A DNA stretch of 33,239 nt, taken from the NCBI GenBank assembly GCA_002730035.1, contig PBYU01000078.1:1-33239 (forward strand), written 5' to 3'. The number at the start of each line of letters is the position of its first letter. Position 1 is the first letter of the stretch. The DNA comes from Gammaproteobacteria bacterium. GTDB lineage: Bacteria > Pseudomonadota > Gammaproteobacteria > Pseudomonadales > Pseudohongiellaceae. The translations under genes were made by a program, and so were the position numbers. This document shows, in pieces, positions 20,608-28,557 of the stretch. The notes under the pieces are model-generated. The model had not been told where the DNA came from. It ran no database searches and was given only the letters and a program-made list of their open reading frames with translations.

Positions 20608-20880
20608 ATGAGAATTGGCAAAATTTTATCAGCCCTGCTCTTATCGACACTGTTGACGGGTTGCATTGGATCCATGATAGGTGTGGCTGTGGATACCACG
20701 GTTGAGGTTATCAAGGCGCCTTTTCCGATCGCCGGTACGGTTATCGGCGTAACGGCTGATACCGCCGGCACGGTAATCGCGGCGCCATTTCGTATGGTGG
20801 ATGCGGCTGTGGGCGGTGAACACGATCATCGTGATCGGCACGATCACGAACGGGATCATGAAGACGCAGACGGAGAATAG
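20608..20880 (+). CDS. Small lipoprotein with His/Asp-rich tail
   Basis: A 90-aa protein starting at ATG 20608 behind GGAG (20598-20601). MRIGKILSALLLSTLLTGC is a lipoprotein signal with lipobox LLTGC, so Cys19 is probably lipidated. The mature part has a small hydrophobic repeat (DTTVEVIKAPFPIAGTVIG, then DTAGTVIAAPFRMVDAAVG), followed by HDHRDRHDHERDHEDADGE. The repeat looks like small DUF6726-type or glycine-zipper lipoproteins. The His/Asp tail is a plausible metal-binding or metal-buffering segment, which is inference. The frame extends to 20557, but the signal peptide only makes sense from 20608. It stands alone. Confidence 0.75.
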   Translation: MRIGKILSALLLSTLLTGCIGSMIGVAVDTTVEVIKAPFPIAGTVIGVTADTAGTVIAAPFRMVDAAVGGEHDHRDRHDHERDHEDADGE

Positions 20881-21271
20881 TCTGGCGTCTACTGCACTCG
20901 CCATTTTTCCTTCTCCTGGCCGTTCAATGTCCTGGCATTATTCGCGGGATTTGCTGCGCGTGCGGCTGTACACTCAAAATGTAATCTAATAACAATAAGT
21001 TAGACGCAGAGGCGTTCTGGTTCCGGGACAAATGGCTGCGTCTAAACCGTCAGCAATCCTGGTGCCTGTCAGGAGTTTCGATGAGAACCCTGCTACACCT
21101 ACCCCTTTACGCAGTGACACAAAGCGTCGCCTGCTCCTAATCAGCCATTTTTGCTACTTTTTCCATGCGCAGACCGAAACAAAACTTGTGGGTTTGGCTC
21201 AGAGTCAGGCAAATTGAATTGCTCCATAAGCTGGTTTATTCTTCCTGTCCACTAGAGAGAGTAAACGTAGT
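20881..21271. other. Gene-free stretch with an inverted repeat at 21000-21045
   Basis: No convincing gene is seen between the lipoprotein and the RnfD-like gene. It holds a perfect 10-bp inverted repeat, TTAGACGCAG (21000-21009) and CTGCGTCTAA (21036-21045), around a 26-nt GC-rich spacer. It lacks a T-tract, so it is not an ordinary terminator. It may be a structured leader of the downstream operon or an operator pair. Short frames in this stretch show no protein features. Confidence 0.6.
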
Positions 21272-22879
21272 ATGGCAACCAAGGCCAGGCGCGAGAATTC
21301 TGCAGCGCACGGAGCACAGCCCAATCCATCAGGCCCCGCTAATACGGGCTTCGCTCTCGGTAATTTCAAACTGCCCCTGATCTTGATTACAGCCTTGCTG
21401 CTGCTGACTTTCACCTCGAGAGTGCACGAGGTTGTCCTATGGTCCTTCGTTTCGGCAGTAGCCGTGTTGGCTGCCTGGCTCGTCTATTTGCTGGTATTGT
21501 CCAACCGGCGTGCGGAAATCCATGATTTCAGCATCGTGCTTCGACCCCAGCACTACGTGCAGCTTCTGATACAGATTAGTTTGTTTTCTTATTGGGGGTA
21601 TTACTGGCGACCGGTATATGACCATTTCTATCTAATCATCGCCCAACTGTTATTTGCCTATAGTTTCGACATTCTACTGGCCTGGTCGCGGCGCCGCGCT
21701 TACACACTCGGCTTCGGTCCGTTCCCGATCATTCTGAGCATTAACTTGTTTCTATGGTTCAGGGATGACTGGTTCTACATGCAGTTTTTGATGATCGCGG
21801 TTGGCTTCATGGGTAAGGAATATGTGCGCTGGCAGCGGGAAGGCCGCAGCGTGCATATATTCAACCCATCCGCTTTTGCCCTGGGGCTCTTTTCGGCGGT
21901 GTTAATCCTCACCAATACCACGAGTCTCACCTGGGGGCAGGAGATTGCCTCCACCCTGACTCTGGCGCCGAACATCTATACATTCCTGTTTCTGCTCGGT
22001 CTGATCGTCATGTATTTATTTGAGATCACCCTGGTTGCGGGAATGGCAGCGATCACACTATTCGCATGCGGCGCGCTCTACAATGCCAACTTCGGAGTTC
22101 CCTATTTTCTCGACTCAGAAATACCGGCAGCGGTCTTCCTGGGGTTGCATCTACTCATCACAGATCCCTCCACTTCACCGAGAACCCCGCTAGGCAAGAC
22201 TCTGTTCGGTTTGCTGTATGGGCTGGGGGTCTTTGGGCTCTATACGCTGCTCGACAATCTCGGTGCGCCCACGTTTTATGACAAGCTCCTGTGTGTGCCT
22301 CTGCTGAACCTCAGCGTGATAGCCATTGACAGGGCGGTTCGCTCGATCAAGTCTGAAACCCTGTTAAATGTGTGGCGAGCCGATTGGCTGGGAGGGCGCG
22401 CCAACCTGGCCCATATGAGTGTTTGGATCGTGGTGTTTGCCGTGATGACCATGCTGGGTAAGACTGACGGTAAACATACCGGTGACAGCCTGCCATTTTG
22501 GGAACAGGCCTGTAGTAATGAGCTGTCCAATAGCTGTCAGCGGCTGGTGCAGCTTAAAACAACCTACTGCAATGACAACGCAGCCTGGGCCTGTAACGAA
22601 CTGGGCATTCATTTCCGGCAAGGACTTATAGTCGGTCGGAATGATTCACAAGCGCAGGAGTATTTCGGTCAATCCTGCGAACTAAAATTCAAAGCTGCCT
22701 GTGCCAACCTATTGGATGATAATCTGGCGTTGAAAGACAACCCACACGAGTTGGACTTGCGTCTGTTGCTCAGGGAAGGCGGACTGAACCTGATAAGTGC
22801 ATCGAGCGATGAGCTTTATGAAAGAGCTTGCGACCATGATTGGCAATTCGCCTGTAGCACTAACAGGAATACGCTATGA
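21272..22879 (+). CDS. RnfD/NqrB-like membrane protein fused to Cys-paired Sel1-like tail
   Basis: Residues 30-400 are strongly hydrophobic, with about nine to ten helices. They match the NQR2/RnfD/RnfE fold: GRSVHIFNPSAFALGLFSAV near 190-210 and LHLLITDPSTSPRTPLGKTLFG near 290-312. The covalent-FMN threonine motif (S/D-G-A-T) of true NqrB/RnfD is not seen. From about residue 405 a soluble tail carries Sel1/TPR-like helices with four exact C-x7-C pairs: Cys414/422, 433/441, 469/477 and 520/528. The spacing is that of disulfide-stapled Hcp-like repeats, so the tail is probably periplasmic. No other rnf or nqr subunit is nearby. It overlaps the next gene by four bases (ATGA), so the two are translationally coupled. 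Confidence 0.75.
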   Translation: MATKARRENSAAHGAQPNPSGPANTGFALGNFKLPLILITALLLLTFTSRVHEVVLWSFVSAVAVLAAWLVYLLVLSNRRAEIHDFSIVLRPQHYVQLLIQISLFSYWGYYWRPVYDHFYLIIAQLLFAYSFDILLAWSRRRAYTLGFGPFPIILSINLFLWFRDDWFYMQFLMIAVGFMGKEYVRWQREGRSVHIFNPSAFALGLFSAVLILTNTTSLTWGQEIASTLTLAPNIYTFLFLLGLIVMYLFEITLVAGMAAITLFACGALYNANFGVPYFLDSEIPAAVFLGLHLLITDPSTSPRTPLGKTLFGLLYGLGVFGLYTLLDNLGAPTFYDKLLCVPLLNLSVIAIDRAVRSIKSETLLNVWRADWLGGRANLAHMSVWIVVFAVMTMLGKTDGKHTGDSLPFWEQACSNELSNSCQRLVQLKTTYCNDNAAWACNELGIHFRQGLIVGRNDSQAQEYFGQSCELKFKAACANLLDDNLALKDNPHELDLRLLLREGGLNLISASSDELYERACDHDWQFACSTNRNTL

Positions 22880-23823
22880 ACCAAACTGTGGAACATGATG
22901 AAAAGGTGCCGGGTCGCACAGTTGGATTCACGATAATGACACTGGTAATTCTGTTGGCAGCGTTCCAGATGAGCCGAGAGAGCTCATTGCAACAGATGCA
23001 GGGTTCTGACGAATCCGAAGCAAATACACAACCCCTCGAAGGATTTCGCCCCGCTGCCTGGTATCTACCGGACGATGAGCTGCTGGGCTTCGTCGAAGTT
23101 CCCGCTGGCCCATTTGTCATGGGGAGTAATCCGGCACTGGATCCCATGGCCTATGAAAATGAGCGCTGGTCCAATCTACGCCGGCAGGGTTCGGTTGACC
23201 TGCCTGCTTTCTACGTGAGCCGATTCGAGGTTACCAGGGCCCAGTTTGCGATGTTTACCGAGGACAGCAGATTCAGCACCGATGATATCGACCTTGCGGG
23301 GGCGGGCGATCTACCCGTGACGGGAATAACCTGGCCTGAAGCGCTGGCCTACGGACGCTGGCTGGAACAACGCCTGCGCGCATCACCTCAGACACCAGCG
23401 GAGATCAGCGCCTTCCTGGAGGGCGGCGCCCATGTCACGCTGCCCAACGAGGCGGAGTGGGAGAAGGCCGCCCGCGGTACCGATGGGCGCGTATTTACCT
23501 GGGGTCCCAGGCCCAGAAATGATCTGGCTAACTTCAATGGGGATGCTTTAGCAGGGGTGGGAGCCATTGCGTGTGCTGTATGCTCCTACGGGCTGTCTGA
23601 TATGGCAGGCAATGTCTGGGAACTTACCCGTAGTCCGTCACAGGACTATCCCTACGATCCAAGCGATGATGAGACCAATCTGCCCGAAGATGCACTCTAT
23701 GTCATGCGCGGAGGCTCCTATGCCGATGTCATCAATAATGTGCGTACTGGCGTACGGGGTGCGGCTGATCCGGGCGTTCGAAACGGCACCATAGGCTTTC
23801 GCCTGGTCATCAGCACTCTCTGA
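22876..23823 (+). CDS. Membrane-anchored FGE/SUMF1-like domain protein
   Basis: A 315-aa protein with one TM anchor (about residues 17-34) and then a formylglycine-generating-enzyme (FGE-sulfatase) fold outside the cytosol. The fold is shown by GFVEVPAGPFVMGSNP, FYVSRFEVTRAQFAMF, VTGITWPEALAYGRWLEQ, LPNEAEWEKAARG, GLSDMAGNVWELT, and RGGSY (278-282) with GFRLV at the end. The catalytic Cys pair that true FGEs carry shortly after RGGSW is absent, so sulfatase maturation is unlikely. An unusual C-A-V-C pair (233/236) sits just before GLSDMAGN. It is likely the functional partner of the upstream RnfD-like protein; the role is unknown. Confidence 0.8.
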   Translation: MNQTVEHDEKVPGRTVGFTIMTLVILLAAFQMSRESSLQQMQGSDESEANTQPLEGFRPAAWYLPDDELLGFVEVPAGPFVMGSNPALDPMAYENERWSNLRRQGSVDLPAFYVSRFEVTRAQFAMFTEDSRFSTDDIDLAGAGDLPVTGITWPEALAYGRWLEQRLRASPQTPAEISAFLEGGAHVTLPNEAEWEKAARGTDGRVFTWGPRPRNDLANFNGDALAGVGAIACAVCSYGLSDMAGNVWELTRSPSQDYPYDPSDDETNLPEDALYVMRGGSYADVINNVRTGVRGAADPGVRNGTIGFRLVISTL

Positions 23824-23871
23824 TTCCAGCCCTTTTCTGCTGTAAACCATTTCCCGCTATCCTGGAATGAA

Positions 23872-23907
23872 AAAGGGGACGGTGGAATGAATCCCGCCGT
23901 CCCCTTT
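23872..23907. terminator. Bidirectional hairpin terminator between convergent genes
   Basis: The arms AAAGGGGACGG (23872-23882) and CCGTCCCCTTT (23897-23907) pair around a 14-nt loop. On the minus strand the stem runs into TTTTTCATT, so it can end the PQQ-propeller transcript. On the plus strand only three T residues follow the stem. The GGGGAC word also recalls interspersed REP-like repeats. Confidence 0.7.
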
Positions 23908-23922
23908 GTATCTACTGCGGCA

Positions 23923-25734
23923 TTAATCGGGAAGCGCAAAGGTCACAATCAGATCGCCGCCACGACGACCGCGCGAGCCACCGCCCGAGGCAACCGTGAC
24001 GTATTCCTGACCATCGATGGAGTACACCGCCGGTGAGGCGAATACGCCGGAGCCGGTATTGAAGCGCCAGAGCTGCTCACCTGTTTCCGCATCGTAGGCA
24101 TAGAAATAGCCCGCGGTATTACTGCCCGCCCCGACGAACACTAAGCCGCCATCGGTAACCACCGGCCCGGCTTGGGCGTATCCTTCGAATATCTGTCGCC
24201 AGATCAGTTCTCCCGTAGTTGGATCGTAGGCCGAGAAGTAGCCCTTCGGATCGCGCCCGGAATTGAACGGCGCATCTATCGCAGCGACGTACAATAGCCC
24301 AGTTTTCTTGCCATAGGCCAGCGGACCATAGCTGGACCCGCCGCCCATGCCTGGCGCGAAGATCTGGCTCGGGCCGAGCGGGGTGAACTGTTCCACCAGG
24401 GTATTGGCTTCCATTTGCTGCGCCGGGATGTCGGTCGGGAATACCGGGGACACTGGCTCCATGCGCTCGCCGTCTGCCTTGTTCGGTATCGGCTGGGTTG
24501 GGTAGGGTACTTCACCCTCCAGTTCGGTTACTGTAGAGACCGGGACTTCGGGGATGGGATGCACCGGCACGCCTGTTTCCCGGTCTAATATGTAGAGCCA
24601 GCTATTCTTGTTCGCCTGAGCCATTGCCTTGACGGGTTCTCCGTCGACTTCCATGTCGAACAGCATCGGCTGGTTGCCAGAATCATAGTCCCACACGTCG
24701 TGATGCACCTGTTGGTAGTACCATTCCAACTGCCCGTCATCCAGAGTCAGTGCAATAAGCGAATCGGTAAACAGGTTCATGCCATCACGTTCGGTGCTGT
24801 CGCCGAAGGGATTGCCTACGGCGAAATACACCAGTCCCAATTCCGGATCGATGGATGGCGTTTCCCATATACCCCCGCCGTTGCGCTCATTACCTACCCA
24901 GGTGGGACCGGCAATATCCCAGCCCTGGTCGTTTTCATCTTGCGGGACGGTATTGAAATTCCACAGCACTTCGCCCGTCTGATCATCGATGGCTAATACA
25001 TAGCCACCCGCGATGTGGCTCTCGCTGCGTGTAGTACCGATATAAATTACGTCGTTGTAAAGCTGTGGTGCCGTGGTAAACCAATATCCGACTTCGATTG
25101 CTGTCTCGAGAGTGGGATCTTTCTCATGTAGCACATCCAGAATAACCGGTGCCTGGCCATTGTCTCCGAAGCCTTCCAGGGGCTCGCCGGTCAGGGCATC
25201 CAGCGCAAACATGAATGAGCCGGCCGCGGTGTAGACGACGCCCTCATCGTAAACCACACCCCGATGTCGGAAGATATAGCCTTCCCGGCGGCCACCGCCG
25301 AGCAGGTTTGTCACGTCGTAGGACCAGATCAGGTGTCCGTCGCGGGCATTCAGGGCATAGACACTGCCGCGCGAATCGGTGAGATACATGATCTCGCCCA
25401 CGATCACCGGTGTGGTCTGATTGCTTACCCCATCGATTACCCCGTGCTGGAATAGCCATGTCGGCGTAAGCGTGGCGACGTTGTCTGGCGTGATCTGGTC
25501 GGTGGGAACCGAACGTGAACCGAACAGATCGAAATTATGCAGTGGCCATTCCAGGTTGGGCACCGAAGACTCACCATTGCCCACGATCTCCACGGCGCCT
25601 CCGGTTGTGACACTGCCGGTATCCACCGAGATCGACGTTGTGTCATTACTTTCCTGAGAACAACCAAGCAAGAGGGTTAACACACCTGTCAAAAGCAGAG
25701 GGATTTTTGTCTTAGAGAATAGCTTGTGTGGCAT
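23923..25734 (-). CDS. PQQ-type quinoprotein beta-propeller lipoprotein
   Basis: A 603-aa protein with a lipoprotein signal (LLTGVLTLLLGC, lipobox LLGC) and an eight-bladed PQQ-propeller pattern. Blades carry the tryptophan-docking words YALNARDGHLIWSYD, LAIDDQTGEVLWNF, SAYDPTTGELIWRQ and YAYDAETGEQLWRFN. The segment HHDVWDYDSGNQPML matches the catalytic-Asp region of PQQ alcohol dehydrogenases. The vicinal Cys-Cys pair of classical enzymes is not seen, and no C-terminal haem domain is present. It is probably a periplasmic dehydrogenase of unknown substrate, with the cytochrome c5 encoded 60 bp upstream as electron acceptor. GGAG precedes ATG 25734 at good distance. Confidence 0.85.
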   Translation of the reverse strand: MPHKLFSKTKIPLLLTGVLTLLLGCSQESNDTTSISVDTGSVTTGGAVEIVGNGESSVPNLEWPLHNFDLFGSRSVPTDQITPDNVATLTPTWLFQHGVIDGVSNQTTPVIVGEIMYLTDSRGSVYALNARDGHLIWSYDVTNLLGGGRREGYIFRHRGVVYDEGVVYTAAGSFMFALDALTGEPLEGFGDNGQAPVILDVLHEKDPTLETAIEVGYWFTTAPQLYNDVIYIGTTRSESHIAGGYVLAIDDQTGEVLWNFNTVPQDENDQGWDIAGPTWVGNERNGGGIWETPSIDPELGLVYFAVGNPFGDSTERDGMNLFTDSLIALTLDDGQLEWYYQQVHHDVWDYDSGNQPMLFDMEVDGEPVKAMAQANKNSWLYILDRETGVPVHPIPEVPVSTVTELEGEVPYPTQPIPNKADGERMEPVSPVFPTDIPAQQMEANTLVEQFTPLGPSQIFAPGMGGGSSYGPLAYGKKTGLLYVAAIDAPFNSGRDPKGYFSAYDPTTGELIWRQIFEGYAQAGPVVTDGGLVFVGAGSNTAGYFYAYDAETGEQLWRFNTGSGVFASPAVYSIDGQEYVTVASGGGSRGRRGGDLIVTFALPD

Positions 25735-25794
25735 CGGTTTACTCCAATGATCTAATTATGGTGTAGCGAACTTGCTGTGCTTTTGCTCGCCTGT

Positions 25795-26127
25795 TTAATA
25801 TTGGCTTTGTTCAACCATGTACTCGACGACGGCTTGCAAGTCATCGTCACTGCAACTGGTACATAATCCCCGTGCCGGCATGACGCCATTGAGCCCATTG
25901 ATTGTGTTCTGTACCAGGATGTCCATGCCTTTTTCCAGCCGAATCTCCCATTCGATTGCATCACTCAACATCGGCGCATGGGCCTGGCTGGTACTATGAC
26001 AGGCATAGCAAGAAGCCTTGTAGGTGGCGGCAGCGTCAAACTCTTCGGACTCGGCAGCCAGAGCAAGGCAGGCAACAAAAGTGCCTGACACTAAGGCAGC
26101 AATTTTGATCAGTCCTGTTGGCTTCAT
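25795..26127 (-). CDS. Cytochrome c5-like periplasmic protein
   Basis: A 110-aa exported monohaem cytochrome. The signal peptide ends near CLALAAES. CYACH is the haem-c attachment site, and MPARGLC gives the distal Met ligand. The extra pair in GLCTSCSDDDLQAVVEYM is the CxxC disulfide typical of cytochrome c5. The gene sits 14 bp after the esterase gene and 60 bp before the PQQ propeller. It is therefore the probable electron acceptor of that enzyme, passing electrons to a terminal oxidase; this pairing is inferred from context. Confidence 0.88.
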   Translation of the reverse strand: MKPTGLIKIAALVSGTFVACLALAAESEEFDAAATYKASCYACHSTSQAHAPMLSDAIEWEIRLEKGMDILVQNTINGLNGVMPARGLCTSCSDDDLQAVVEYMVEQSQY

Positions 26128-26141
26128 CGTATCGGTTAGCC

Positions 26142-26942
26142 CTAATAGCGTTTCCGTACAATATTAAAAAAATCTATGAACTTTTGCATGTGTTCACTGT
26201 TCTGCGAGATGACCAGCGAATGGTCGCCGCCGGGGATTTCAGCGTAGACATGTTGCATGCCGATTTCCTGCATCTTCGACACCCAGCGCCGGGTAAGGGT
26301 TACCAGCCCGTCTTCGTCGCCCTGCAGCACGAAGATTGGGATATGCTTGATTCGTTCCAGCGTTTTCTCGATAGGCATATCTCTCTGTGGTGCCGGTGCT
26401 GCGACTCCCAGTCCGGCGAACAAATCGGGATACTTGGCAGCAATATGGTAGGTCCCGGCACCCCCCATGGAATGCCCCCAAAGATAGATGCGATTGCTGT
26501 CCACGTTGAATTCCTCGCGCACCAGACCCATGACTTCCATCACGTCTTGCTCGCTATAGTCGGCATCCTCGGGGTCTTCGGTTGCACGCGATCCGAACCA
26601 ACCGCGACGAATATATCCGAGTGGCGTTACAACGATGTATCCGTGTGTTTCCGCTTGCTCGAGAAAGCCGTGATACCCCATAAGCCAGTCATAGCTTCTG
26701 CCTAGGCCATGCAAAGATATGATTAAAGGTGCCGCGTCGCCCTCATTATAGGTAGAGGGCACGAACAATGCGTAAGGAATTTTTTCACCAGTGGCTGGAA
26801 ATGTATAACTTCGATGCTGAACTCGAGAGTCGTCAATATTGGTCTCATCATCGGTCATCTGTCGGTCAGCCTGAGTTGGGAGGTAAAACAGCAGAATGAT
26901 TGGAACCAGGCCTGTTGCTATCAACCTTCTTAGAATTGTCAT
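26142..26942 (-). CDS. Secreted alpha/beta-hydrolase (esterase/PHB-depolymerase-like)
   Basis: Exported hydrolase of about 266 aa. From ATG 26942 the signal peptide is MTILRRLIATGLVPIILLFY, with GAGG upstream. The frame also opens at ATG 26981, which would bury the signal behind 13 residues. LIISLHGLGRSYDW is the oxyanion strand, GHSMGGAGT holds the nucleophilic Ser, LQGDEDGLV the acid and PGGDHSL the catalytic His. The overall pattern matches the PHB-depolymerase/feruloyl-esterase-like group annotated as prolyl-oligopeptidase-family hydrolases. The substrate is unknown. It lies between the AtaL-like gene and the cytochrome in one strand-consistent run. Confidence 0.85.
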   Translation of the reverse strand: MTILRRLIATGLVPIILLFYLPTQADRQMTDDETNIDDSRVQHRSYTFPATGEKIPYALFVPSTYNEGDAAPLIISLHGLGRSYDWLMGYHGFLEQAETHGYIVVTPLGYIRRGWFGSRATEDPEDADYSEQDVMEVMGLVREEFNVDSNRIYLWGHSMGGAGTYHIAAKYPDLFAGLGVAAPAPQRDMPIEKTLERIKHIPIFVLQGDEDGLVTLTRRWVSKMQEIGMQHVYAEIPGGDHSLVISQNSEHMQKFIDFFNIVRKRY

Positions 26943-26984
26943 GAGGCGCCTCACGTCATTGTTCACGGGGGATATGAGCATAAA

Positions 26985-27009
26985 CCATTTGCCTGATGAG
27001 GCAAAGTGG
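26985..27009. other. Hairpin between the AtaL-like and esterase genes
   Basis: CCATTTGCC (26985-26993) pairs with GGCAAAGTGG (27000-27009), with one bulged G and a 6-nt loop. It sits just upstream of the esterase start, and the minus strand continues GGTTTATG without a strong T-tract. It could be a weak attenuator or an mRNA-processing signal within the operon. Confidence 0.35.
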
Positions 27010-27040
27010 CCTGTGAAGAGCGATTCACGGGGCAGTGGGG

Positions 27041-27535
27041 TCAGTTAATGGTTTGATCGAAAAGATCGCTTTCTGCGAGCATGCGGATCATGGCGATGGC
27101 ATCTCGGTCGATCTGGACATAGGCGGCCTTGAGATGTTCTCCCACATCGACCAGGGAATCGTTGTCGTCCAATTCGCGTTTATAGCTGAAGCGCACGAAC
27201 AGATAGCCCTTCTCGGGCTCTTCGATGCTGGTAGTGCTCTGGGCATTGAACTGATTCAGCTCCTGCACCGTTCTGGTACAAATTCTGTCTTCGGGAAACA
27301 GAACGACTCGTTCACAGAAACGCGTATTGCCGGCTTCGATGGTGCGCTTGAACTCATTGTCGGCCAGTTCGTCTGATCGGCACTGCAGGCTATGATTGAA
27401 TTTTTCCGGGCTGCGCGCCCTGAGTACCAGCCCCTTCCAAAGCTGAGCCCGCGTCAACGCAACGATGCTGTTATTGCTTAAGTCATTGACCTGCACGATG
27501 TGTTCAAATTCGAGCAACGTCCTTTGCGCCTCCAT
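27041..27535 (-). CDS. AtaL-like (DUF1857, SRPBCC-fold) protein
   Basis: A 164-aa soluble protein. The opening LLEFEHIVQVNDLSNNSIVALTRAQLWKGLVLRARSPEKF fits the DUF1857/AtaL-like family. These are helix-grip (START/SRPBCC) proteins expected to bind a small hydrophobic ligand; no reaction is established. There is no signal peptide, so it is cytosolic, unlike its exported neighbours. It begins 26 bp after surE, in the same direction, and shares the presumed operon. Confidence 0.8.
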   Translation of the reverse strand: MEAQRTLLEFEHIVQVNDLSNNSIVALTRAQLWKGLVLRARSPEKFNHSLQCRSDELADNEFKRTIEAGNTRFCERVVLFPEDRICTRTVQELNQFNAQSTTSIEEPEKGYLFVRFSYKRELDDNDSLVDVGEHLKAAYVQIDRDAIAMIRMLAESDLFDQTIN

Positions 27536-27561
27536 TTCTCTTTGTTTGCTGCAATCGCCAT

Positions 27562-28422
27562 TTACTGCGTGGGCAATGGCAGGTTCCAGGATTCCAGCCG
27601 ATCCAGGAAATCGGTGTCGGTCCAGTCGAACTTCAGGGGGGTGAGCGTGATGTAGCCCTGTTGATAGGAGTAGGTGTCGGTGCTGCTGTCGGTAGACTGA
27701 ACAGTGATTCGCTCTCGTTCATACACCGAACGATCGCCGGCCCGTTCCACCAGTTCGTAATGAGAGGTCTGCAAATAGGAATCGCCCATAGGCCGCACCC
27801 TGACCCCTTGCAATTCTCCCCCCGGAATATTGATGGAGACTAGAGTGCCCTGTGGCGCTCCCTGCTCTCTATAAAGCGTCACCAATTGTGCAGTAAACCG
27901 GGCAGACGCCGCGGCATCGACACCTTCTGGTTCCTGGGAAACCGCGATAGCAGGTACGCCGTTATAAATGCCCTCCATTGCGGCACCAATGGTGCCGGAT
28001 AAATGCGACACGTCTCCTACATTGGAGCCGCGATTGATGCCACTTACTACCAGGTCAAAAGCATTATCCTTACCGAGTTCGTACAATCCGAAGCGTACCG
28101 CATCGGCCGGTCGGCCGTGCACCGCGTAGCCGAAAAATTCGCCCTCGTGTTGTATGCGTTCAACCACTAGGGGTCCTCCATTAGTCGAATGACTGCTTCC
28201 GGATTGATTCTCATTGGGGGCAGACACGACTACCTCGACCTCAGGCAATGCGACAAGCACCTGATGTAATGCAATCAACAACGGAGACTCTATACCGTCG
28301 TCATTGGAGAGCAGAATTCGATAGCTTTGTGCCCAGAGCGTAGAAGTAAACCCTGACAGCAACAGCAAAGTCAGGCCAAGACAAAGATTTCTTTTGCTTC
28401 TGTAATAAGATTTGGGAGTCAT
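27562..28422 (-). CDS. surE: SurE-family 5'/3'-nucleotidase with signal peptide
   Basis: SurE-type metal-dependent phosphatase. RILLSNDDGIESP provides the metal-binding Asp pair, then VSAPNENQSGSSHS, DLVVSGINRGSNVG and LSGTIGAAMEG follow, all catalytic-site words of the family. Ahead of them is a signal peptide (LCLGLTLLLLSGFTSTLWAQS) that cytosolic SurE lacks. The protein (286 aa against about 250) is therefore probably periplasmic, acting on nucleotides outside the cell. The usual pcm/rpoS neighbours are absent. It leads the minus-strand run of envelope genes and diverges from the Old Yellow Enzyme gene. Confidence 0.88.
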   Translation of the reverse strand: MTPKSYYRSKRNLCLGLTLLLLSGFTSTLWAQSYRILLSNDDGIESPLLIALHQVLVALPEVEVVVSAPNENQSGSSHSTNGGPLVVERIQHEGEFFGYAVHGRPADAVRFGLYELGKDNAFDLVVSGINRGSNVGDVSHLSGTIGAAMEGIYNGVPAIAVSQEPEGVDAAASARFTAQLVTLYREQGAPQGTLVSINIPGGELQGVRVRPMGDSYLQTSHYELVERAGDRSVYERERITVQSTDSSTDTYSYQQGYITLTPLKFDWTDTDFLDRLESWNLPLPTQ

Positions 28423-28475
28423 AATCAGCAGTATAGTGAAACTCGAGGGCGAGTAGTCAGAAACGTTTCGCTTGC

Positions 28476-28481
28476 TATAGT
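28476..28481 (+). promoter_or_regulatory. Possible extended -10 for the OYE gene
   Basis: TTGCTATAGT gives a TGn-TATAGT extended -10 about 80 bp upstream of the oxidoreductase start. No convincing -35 accompanies it. The divergent surE gene shares this 135-bp region, which also has the dyad ACTCG-AGGG-CGAGT. Confidence 0.35.
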
Positions 28482-28557
28482 ACAGGCCTTAAACCGGATT
28501 CGACAACATTACCCGCAGGCAATAGAATGCACGTGCCTGACATTTATGGAATTGGTT

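Noticed and set aside
27795..27815. CCCTGACCCCTTGC resembles the GGGGTCAGGGT repeat
   Set aside because: It lies inside the surE coding frame, encodes conserved-looking residues, and has no inverted partner.
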